Shown piece after piece: positions 56,859 to 64,000 of a stretch of 64,000 bases of DNA. The DNA lies in contig QXEO01000236.1 of the NCBI GenBank assembly GCA_007115705.1, positions 310,001 through 374,000 on the forward strand, given 5' to 3'. Every line of letters starts with the position of its first letter. Positions within the stretch are counted from its first letter, which is position 1. This stretch comes from Dactylis glomerata. Lineage: Eukaryota; Streptophyta; Magnoliopsida; Poales; Poaceae. The position numbers and the translations under genes were made by a program. The notes under the pieces are model-generated. The model ran no database searches. It was not told where the DNA came from and saw nothing but the letters and a program-made list of their open reading frames with translations.

Positions 56859-57756
56859 GGGCTCGTTTGGGACCATGACATGATGATATCATTTCATTTT
56901 GGAAAATCCATAAAAATGACAGGGTACCCAATAGGTATTAAGGTTAGGCATGAGATGAAAACTCATGGAATTCTAAATAAATTCCATAACCAATTCTGTG
57001 GCGGTCAACCAAGTAATTGTTAGAGGACGGACCTTGGCCGTTCCCCTTTCTCCCGTCCACAGGAAAGGCGAACTTTTGGGCGACCCGAGTCTCCCCACCT
57101 CGCTCGTCGTCGATCCATGGATTCCTCCGCCTCCGGCGGCCGCTCCGGCGGCGGGAGGTAGGGGAATCCACGGATCTAGGCTTGTACATAGTGTAGGGGT
57201 AGGTTTGGAGCTGGCCGGTGGCGTCTTGGAGGCGGAGATGTCGTCGGCTGGTGTTTGGTTTGCAGGTGGTGGATCTCCTCTCCGGAGTCGACGTTCTGTG
57301 GAGCTTCGACGCCGATCCGTCGTCAACCTCGTCCTCGCACCTCCGTGGAGGTGCCGTGGGCGTCTTCCCCGTGTTAAGCTCCGAGGGCGGCGGAGTTTGC
57401 AGGTCAAGATCTTGAAGAAGAAGATGAGGCGCATCGGACCGACTGCGGCGGCGCTCGACGGTGTAGGTCCTTTGGGGCCGGCGCTCGGCGACTTCCCGCT
57501 CGCCTGGGGACTGCCTCCGATCCAAGGCATCGAGGGAGGCAGCGGCGGCGGCGCGCCACCGACGGCAACGGCGTGTCGACGACGTGGTCAACTTGCAGAA
57601 GGACGAAGCTGTAATTTTGTGTTTGTTGGGGTTCTTTCTGTAATATCTCCGGTGTAATTCGTCTTCTTGTTTCCGCAAAAAAAAAAACAAGTAATTGTTA
57701 GAATCATAAATGAATTCTTTGATTCTAGCCCCAAATAATAAAAGTCAAACGAGCCC
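56859..57756. mobile_element. Tourist-type (PIF/Harbinger) MITE carrying a nested retroposon
   Basis: Inverted ends gggctcgtttg (56859) and caaacgagccc (57756) are flanked by the 3-bp target site TTA on both sides (56856-56858, 57757-57759). Removing the inserted retroposon and one duplication leaves about 220 bp, a normal Tourist size. Confidence 0.82.
57025..57687 (+). mobile_element. GC-rich poly-A retroposon inside the Tourist MITE
   Basis: It is flanked by a perfect 15-bp direct repeat, caagtaattgttaga (57010-57024 and 57688-57702), and ends in a run of 11 As. The body starts in GC-rich leader-like sequence, with cggcggccgctccggcggcgg and other GGCGG words, and ends ctgtaatatctccggtgtaatt before the tail. 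This matches the style of the retroposons at 9606 and 23611. The long minus-strand frame over it (57690-56944) crosses the tail and target site, so it is not a gene. Confidence 0.75.
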
Positions 57757-57812
57757 TTATTAGTGTAAAATGGAAGCGCGAGACCCTTATTAGTGTAAAA
57801 TGGAAGCGCACT
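57754..57812. repeat. ~32-bp tandem repeat next to the MITE
   Basis: cccttattagtgtaaaatggaagcgc occurs at 57754 and again at 57786. The first copy overlaps the last bases of the Tourist end, so the duplication arose after the MITE inserted. Confidence 0.75.
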
Positions 57813-58110
57813 CGCAGCAGCTTTTTCACTACATATTTCCTGCTGCAGATTTTTTAGAATGTAAAGTCAACTATACACACCACGAGACAGCTATGAATTA
57901 ACCGGCACGGGCAAAGATGCTTAATATTGAGAATTTTATTACTCCGTACCTCTATTTCAAAATATAGTCTGTTTAGTTGCAAGTGGTAATGGTATAGTGG
58001 ATACTCCGTATCAAATACGCCTAGAGTAACTTATACTACAGTGACATGGTTTTGACTTTTGATAGCGAGGGCTTGGCGACGCACCAAATCTCTGACGTGG
58101 CGTTCCTCAC
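57813..58110 (-). other. 3' flank of the P450 gene
   Basis: Presumably the P450 3'-UTR and downstream DNA. A degenerate MITE-like piece (tactccgtacctctatttcaaaatatag, about 57943-58016) lies within it. Confidence 0.4.
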
Positions 58111-59770
58111 TCACGGCAGCGGCAAGGGGTGGAGGCGCGGCGCGACGGCGCAGAAGAGCGGGCGCTTCCGCGGCAGCGTCAGCCCAGGCCCTTCCTCCAT
58201 GTCCACCTTGTCCGCGCCGCCCGCGGGCCTCCATTCGAAGCACTGCACCATGGCGGCCAGCGCGGCCTGCACCACCAGCAGGGCCAGCGACGCGCCGGGG
58301 CAGATCCGCCGCCCGGACCCGAACGGCAGCAAGTGATAGTGCTGTCCCCGCACGTCCGTGCCGGCATTCGCGCCGCCCTCCAGGAACCTTTCCGGCCGGA
58401 ACACCAGCGGCTCCGGCCAGGACGATGGGTCGCGCCCGATGGCCCACACGTTCACGAACACCCTCGCTCCCGCCGGCACGTCGTACCCGCCCACCTTGCA
58501 CTTCTCCGGAGACTGACGCACCACGAGCGGGGCCGTCGGGTGAAGCCGCATCGCCTCCTTGGCCACGGCCTGCAGGTAGGGGAGGTTCGGGATGTCGGAC
58601 TCGTCGGCAAGCCGATCCTTGCCGACCACGGCGTCCATCTCCTCCTGCGCTCTCCGGAGCACGTCCGGGTTGTTGATCAGCTCCGACAGCGCCCACTCCA
58701 CCATGATCGTCGTCGTGTCCGTCCCCGCCGCGAAGATGTCCTGCACACCGGCCCCAATCACTGATTCACATCGTTCGTTGATATACAGATCGAGCAATTG
58801 ATGTACGTGCGTGCTTTGTAGTACTTACCAGCATAAAAGCCTTCATGTTCTCCCTGGTGAGCGGCATCTCGGCGGCCTCGTCTTCGTGCATGTCGAACAG
58901 TATGTCAAGAATGTCCTTCGCCTCCCCCTCGCCGCCGTCCTCGGCTTCGGCGATCTCCCGCCGCTTGGCGTCCCGCGCCGTGAGAATCCTCTCCACCATG
59001 GCGTCGAACTTGCGGTGCAGGGCGTCGACGCGCTTGCCGAGGCCCTGCACGTCCCAGTTCTTGAACGCGCCGATGTAGTCTTGCAGGTTGAACGTGCCCA
59101 TGAGCTCGGCCGTCTCTGCGATCACGCTCCGGAACTCCTCGGCGCCGTTGTCGTCGCCGGTCCACCGCCGGCTCATCACCATCCGCGAGACGATGTCGCC
59201 GGTGAGGCCCATGAGCGCGGCGTTCACGTCCACGGGCGCGGCGCTCAGCCGCGCCAGGGAGGCCACGAGGCGGGCGACCTCCTCGCGGCGGACGTGGGCG
59301 AGGCGGTCCAGGGTGCGGCCGGAGAGGAGCTCGTGCACGCACGCCTTCTTCATGAAGCGCCATAAGGGCCCGTAGGACACGAAGGCGAAGTCCTGGCCGC
59401 CGTAGGTGAGGCGGTGCACCGCCATCGGATTGGGCCGGTCGAGGAACGAGGCCTCGTTGGTCTTGAGCACCTCGCGGGCGGCGTCCGGGGAGCAGGCGGA
59501 GATGCAGGGCACTGAGCCGAGCCGGAGGAAGAGGAGCGGACCGTGGCGCTCGGCCAGGCGGTGCAGCGCCTGGTGGGGTAGCGGAGCGAGGAGGTGGAGG
59601 TGGCCCAGGATTGGCAAGCCGAATGGGCTCGGCGGGAGGCGCAGCCCTCCGCTCCGGCGGCTGATTGCGGCGTACAGGACGGCGGTGGCGCCGGCGACGA
59701 GCAGGAGGAGCGGTAGGCTGGTGCCAGTGGAGGTGAATAGATCTCGTGCCGCTGCAAGTGCCACCTCCAT
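58111..59770 (-). CDS. CYP93: Cytochrome P450, CYP93-type (CYP71 clan), two exons
   Basis: Exons 59770-58829 and 58740-58111 are joined across an 88-bp GT-AG phase-0 intron (58741-58828), giving 523 residues. An in-frame Met 14 codons upstream (59812) is an alternative start; I prefer 59770 because it begins next to the membrane anchor. Features: N-terminal anchor (about 17-35), hinge LPPSPFGLPILG, helix-I AGTDTT (319-324), ExxR (EAMR, 376-379), PERF (430-433) and heme loop FGSGRRICPG with Cys461. The intron falls just before DIFAAGTDT, as in CYP71-clan genes. FLDRPNPMAVHRLTYGGQDFAF and KVGGYDVPAGARVFVNVWAIGRDP are CYP93-like. In grasses this family includes flavone synthase II and flavanone 2-hydroxylase (CYP93G) on the ER. 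Substrate is inferred, not shown. All catalytic motifs are intact. Confidence 0.88.
58741..58828 (-). other. Intron of the P450 gene
   Basis: Donor ctg/gtaagt and acceptor gtgtgcag/gac on the minus strand, 88 bases. Joining the exons restores KAFML-DIFAAGTDT without a frame change. Confidence 0.85.
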
Positions 59771-59866
59771 GCTAACGGATGAAGCGGAGTTGACTACCAA
59801 GCTAAGCTTCACTCTGTTTCACTCCTAGTTCTTGGTTGCTCCTATGGTTGCTACTACTTGCATGGT

Positions 59867-59874
59867 TATTTATA
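59867..59874 (-). promoter_or_regulatory. TATA box of the P450 gene
   Basis: Minus-strand tataaata lies 97 bases upstream of the preferred ATG (59770) and 55 upstream of the alternative one. This suits a transcript start near 59840. Confidence 0.6.
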
Positions 59875-60018
59875 CTTGTTGGGAGTTTAGGCAGTACTAG
59901 TACTTCATATTTATTTAAAAATATTTTTTATTTCGAGAAGCAACACGATCAACATGGACTTGGTAGCAATGTTTATTGTTCAATCGGCCGGAGACGATGA
60001 ATGAGTTACTACTTTCTA

Positions 60019-60043
60019 CTAGTACCAGTAAGTGCAATGCACG
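60019..60043 (-). mobile_element. Possible Helitron 3' terminus, minus orientation
   Basis: The minus strand reads a short hairpin, gtgcattgcac, nine bases before ctag followed by T. The 5' end was not found, so this is a weak call. Confidence 0.3.
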
Positions 60044-60321
60044 TTACTACTAAATTGTAGTATTACAAGAACAATGTATAAAGAAACCTTCTTTGCAAAT
60101 TTCAGATAATCACACATCAAACTTCCAAATTTAGATCATGCAGAATAAGACCTTTTTTTACTTGTGTTCACATATTTAACTTTTTTTTTTTACTTTCACC
60201 AACCTTTATTAAGCAAGATAGAGTATACTCTTCACAGCAAGCAAAGTTACCATTGAGATTAGAGAACAACTAAAGCATAGGACATAGAGAACCAAAAGAT
60301 CTCATACAAGTAAATATCTAA

Positions 60322-63300
60322 TCTATCTAAACTAATAATACGGCTTGAGGACGTGATGGTTCAAAAACCGTAGTATGTAAAAAAACTGGTCTAAAATTTT
60401 GGTACGTCAAAAAATTAGTACGTCAATAAAACCGGACGGGGTCGTACCGTTTTGTCCGTCTCCCAGACGCGCACACCTCCGTGGTCAACTCCTCCTCGAG
60501 GCCACCCAAATTTCCTCTCTCCAGCCTCACTCCTCCTCATCCCCGGCGGCCTCCCCAACCGGCCATCCCTCCTTGATCTCCACAGAGCGACACCGCCTAC
60601 CTCCTCCGGCGGGAGGAACAGAACTGCGACCCGCAGATCCAGCGCCTCAAGTTCCGGGATCTCACGCGGCCGACCCCCGTCTCCGACGCTACTGTCAGCT
60701 CGTCGCCACCCCTCCAGCCTCGACCTATTCCTCATCTACGACTGCAGAGACGACGCTGTCGCTGCCCCGACTCCCGAGCACATGCTCTCTGCCATGGAGG
60801 ATGGAGCCATCTAGTACCACCGCCCCAACTCCGGACTCCGGAGTTCTGGCTTCCCTGAGCACCCGCGATTTGTTTGACACACCTCTGCAGCAGACGCTCT
60901 CTTGCACTGTCTGGGTGAAGCCGTGAAGGTAAAAAAAAAGATTGGCCTGGATCAACCTAGATTGCAGCCGCCCTCCATCAGGCAAAAAAGCTGTGGGAGT
61001 GCTGACATTGATGTCGTAGTTGGAGTCAGTTCAGTGGCTATTCTCTGTACAATATCAATCCATGAGTTCCCAGCAAAATATGAGTATTGCCTCACAGCTT
61101 TCGTATTGTGTCTATACATCTAACAATGATTTTAATTTTTCTATTGTATGAAAATCAATTTCTAGGATGGTGAGACAAAGAAAAATCCTGCATGAACTCA
61201 TTGACGGCTTGAAATTAGTAGGAAAGAGTAGCCATATGGATCATTCATGCATTAGAAACATACCCTTGATCCAAACATCTTACCAGTTCTTCACGCCGCA
61301 CTGTTCATGGCCACCGTCGGCATCATCCCTGAATTCAAATTTTGTAGCTCGATGCATCCGAAGCTCGATCCTGCTGGTGTCACGGTGTGGCTGATGATGC
61401 ATCAGCAGCAGCAGCAGCTGGATCGTCGTCTTGGGTATTCAGTGATAAATTTTCCATCTACACTAGCAATTTGAAACTCCAGCACGCCGTCTTTTCAATA
61501 TTGCAGGATTACTCAGCTTGATCATACTGCACAACAGCGTGCAGCTTGCGGGTTGTAATTTCTGGTATGCTTTGGTCTGAGGGCAGCATGATTTAATTTT
61601 ATAGTTGGCGCCGTTGATTTTGGTGATTTTGCACCTAGGACTTTATTTTGTTAGTAGACAAATATGACAGAATGACGGTACTTGTAAGTTCATTAGCTTG
61701 TGGTTCTTAGATGCACAGGCTCTGCACGCGTTAGCAGCTGTAGTTCTTTATGGACGAATCAGTTGGGTCAGCTGGTGTGTTTTACTTAATTATTTTTGAT
61801 AGGTGTTTTCAGTTAATCATCGTTGATATCATAACTAATTAAGCTAAAGCAGATACGTATTGGATGATAGATAGCTGAAGCATTTTTCTTATATTCTGAT
61901 TAAGTTGTAAGAAATTAAAGCATAGGTATTCTTAGGTTTATCTAGTTGCTTATCATCATTTGCTAGATTTTTTTTGTTTGATCAATAAGCCGCCACGCTC
62001 ACCTGATCCTCTCCCGCCTCTCTCACGGCAGAAGGAGGCACCGCGGGAAGCATCTCAATCGGCTCCGAAGGGAGCGGGCCCTCATCGGCGTCGACATCGC
62101 TGTCACCGGCGATACAAGTGGAGGCTGGTACGGGTGATGAAGATGAGGGGGGGTCGTGCTTTTTCGCGCGGCCGCTGCCGCGGCGATGCCCGACATGGTC
62201 TGAAAAACCTGGCGCACGGAGCGCCCGACGCCGATGGCCCCGTCCCCATTGCGATGCGGGTGTGGCGTGCACATACTGTTCGCGCAACGTCCACACACCG
62301 GCGCGCTGACGATTCTGCTCTAGAACTTCCTCGCGACGTGCTGGGAGCTGATCAAGACACAACAGAGCATGAAGCGCGGGTGTATGCGTGTTTAGCAGCT
62401 GGTGATACCTAAGGAGATTGGGGAAACAACTCATCTATCCATTCTAACGTTTTAGAAGAACTGAACTGAAATTGCTGAACCAGAAGTAGCAGTGGACATC
62501 GCACAGGCTCTCGGTGCGGGTGGGGATCAACGCCACATCGCAGTGCTCCATTGCGTCCTCCAGCCTAGCTAGGAGTTGTGATGCCGGGTGCTTCAGTTTG
62601 TGTGCTAGAGAGAGAACGAGGCTGCTTTTCTATTTGACTTTCTTTTATTTTAAAACATGTAGGCTACAAATTGCTTCTTCCACTCGAGGCAAATTAAGAA
62701 TTTAAATTCGAATAGTGTTTCTGTAAGCTACTACTATGCGTCAGATAGAAATATCAACTACACTGAAAAGTGGAATTAGTACAGTACAATTGAAATATTA
62801 ATTTTGTGCATCTGTACATCAGATATGTCGTAATGTATATATACCAATTTGTCTTGCACTGGTTGCTAATAAATTTAGAAAAAATGAACACCAAGTCTCT
62901 TGAATGTGAAATTCTCGGTTAACTGAAATGATCTTATGAAATTTTAATTTGTTACTTTTTTCAATGGAACTAAATCCTATATTTTCGGAACATTGTGGTC
63001 GAAAAGAAAGAAAATAAAAATTCTATAGGATGAGGCTCATGTAATCACAAGGCAAGGAAACATTTGTTTGCCTCTCGGTATTTTATTTGACATGTTCATG
63101 ATGTGTTCATAGCTTTTGAAATATCTATGTTCAAGATGTGTTCATAGCTTTTGAAAACATCTATGGCTTTGAGTTGCAGTCGACGATGTCTATAATCCAA
63201 CACCATTGCTGCCGGAGTGGAAATTTGCTATATAACTCATATGGTTGTGCTTTATTGTTGATACAATTTTGAATGTATAAATTTGAAGCATACATATGTC

Positions 63301-63619
63301 AAAGAATAGATCCACAAGCAGCGTAGAATGCTGGTCTAGGATAGTTTTGACACCGCAGGTTTCATTTTTAGTAAAACTATCTTTGTTCTTTAGGTGGTGT
63401 GCTGTCACATCTCAGCTTTAAATGCGAACGAAATTATTTGCCTCTACATTATGTTGTAGAAAATCATAATCTTTCGTTGTAAAACAAAGCAGTTCGATTT
63501 CCTCAAGTAAATGCCGATAAATTTTTTGAGGGAGCTGAAATTTTCAAGTACGTTAAGTTTGGATAAACAGTAAAGAAATAAATTTAAATAACCGTGGCAA
63601 CGCACGGGTATTTAGCTAT
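60322..63619 (+). mobile_element. Probable non-autonomous Helitron (~3.3 kb) with captured GC-rich segments
   Basis: The 5' end is tctatctaaactaataatacgg after an A, similar to the Helitron at 20809 (both carry ACTAA and ATACGG near the start). The 3' end has a hairpin, ccgtggcaacgcacgg (63592-63607), followed about eight bases on by ctat. One base departs from CTRR, so the exact end is uncertain. No Rep/helicase. Two GC-rich islands (60440-60850 and 61990-62400) with open frames on both strands in AT-rich DNA look like captured gene fragments. I do not recognise their origin. Confidence 0.5.
61403..61420 (+). repeat. Short (cag)n microsatellite
   Basis: Six near-perfect CAG units within the Helitron candidate. 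Confidence 0.7.
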
Positions 63620-64000
63620 ACATTGATAATCTGGTTTTGAGAGCAAATTTTGCTAAGCTATGTGTGATTTTTTGTGTGCTTCTAGAAATCTTCTAAACTC
63701 CATAGCTTCCTATAGAGTTCTCAGATAAAAAAAGAAGGCAAAGTTGTGGTCCAATGGTCCAGTCTCCAGGAGTTGCATTGAGAGCTCCCTTTGTGAGAGA
63801 ACCTTAGCTAGGATCTCATTATCAGTAATGAACATCTTTATTATGGCTAAAACCAACCAAGGCATGCCTCTCCGCTATGTTCCAGAATGCAGAATGTTTC
63901 AAATTAAGAATCTTTTAATAGAAACAGTCAAAATCCTAGTCTAGTTAGTATGCGCGTGCAATACACGACTTCAACTATGAAAACACATAAATCATTTGCG
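63620..64000. other. Right window edge, nothing recognised
   Basis: Only a 66-codon frame without motifs. A gcgcgtgcaatacacg word near 63951 resembles a Helitron hairpin but lacks a proper terminus. Confidence 0.35.

Noticed and set aside
56944..57690. 248-codon minus-strand frame
   Set aside because: It crosses the retroposon, its poly-A tail and the target duplication, so it cannot be an inherited coding unit.
58031..58764. Long frames antisense to or shifted from the P450 second exon
   Set aside because: Shadow frames of a GC-rich coding exon; the P450 frame has all family motifs.
58811..59828. Plus-strand frames opposite P450 exon 1
   Set aside because: Same cause: high GC third positions keep the opposite strand open.
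61982..62434. 150-codon minus-strand frame in the Helitron candidate
   Set aside because: No recognisable domain, with the plus strand also open. More likely a captured GC-rich fragment than a gene.
63930..63975. Helitron-like terminus with gcgcgtgcaatacacg
   Set aside because: The ctag is not followed by T on the minus strand and no partner end is visible.
1..64000. CRISPR arrays, tRNA or rRNA genes, bacterial-type operons
   Set aside because: No spaced short repeats, cloverleaf or rRNA-like blocks were seen, and the content is that of a plant nuclear genome. tRNA-like words occur only as retroelement primer sites.

Overview
The window looks like a chromosome segment of a Triticeae grass (wheat, Aegilops, barley group). 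It is large and gene-poor, is filled with nested LTR retrotransposons, and carries Stowaway and Tourist MITEs, Helitrons and GC-rich retroposons. Two intact-looking host genes stand out. One is a G-type lectin receptor-like kinase of the SD2-5 kind (coding 26180-28699, +, with inferred 5'-UTR exons from about 24500). The other is a CYP93-type cytochrome P450 (two exons, 59770-58111, -). All calls come from reading the sequence; no database search was possible.

Layout. 1-6574: the edge of a 334-bp-LTR element (1-1048, -), then element B (1049-5855, -), then the 3' end of a second, oppositely oriented 334-bp-LTR element (5856-6574). 6575-13299: intergenic DNA with a possible solo LTR, a Stowaway MITE, a retroposon with target-site duplications (TSDs), a foldback element and a ~570-bp direct duplication. 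13300-19960: element A, complete, with 5-bp TSDs and near-identical LTRs. 19966-24471: a LINE-like tail, a Helitron (20809-22934), a Stowaway MITE, and a poly-A retroposon sitting just upstream of the receptor kinase. 24480-28870: the receptor kinase gene. 29065-32747 and 55450-56400: a degraded cluster of three grass mobile-cargo-type genes. A PMD/phosphatase-7-long-form-like tail (+), an unnamed minus-strand gene and a GRF-finger-like minus-strand gene are split by the 22.7-kb insertion of element D (32748-55449, TSD aacat). D itself contains an internally deleted chromovirus-like element C (35689-41306), element E (41307-48162, -) and Copia element F (48163-51096, -). 56859-57756: a Tourist MITE holding a poly-A retroposon. 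58111-59812: the P450. 60322-63619: a probable Helitron.

The most notable system is a family of non-autonomous Gypsy elements (A, B, D, E). They share the LTR head, a tRNA-Asp-type primer site and a ~2.5-kb 3' module. They carry different ORF cassettes between these parts: an acidic ORF with a membrane tail (A, B), gag plus protease (D), or a shortened gag with a coiled coil (E). I found no reverse transcriptase or integrase in any of them, so they probably depend on an autonomous partner. Their 3' module carries two exact internal copies of the 14-base polypurine tract that abuts the 3' LTR.
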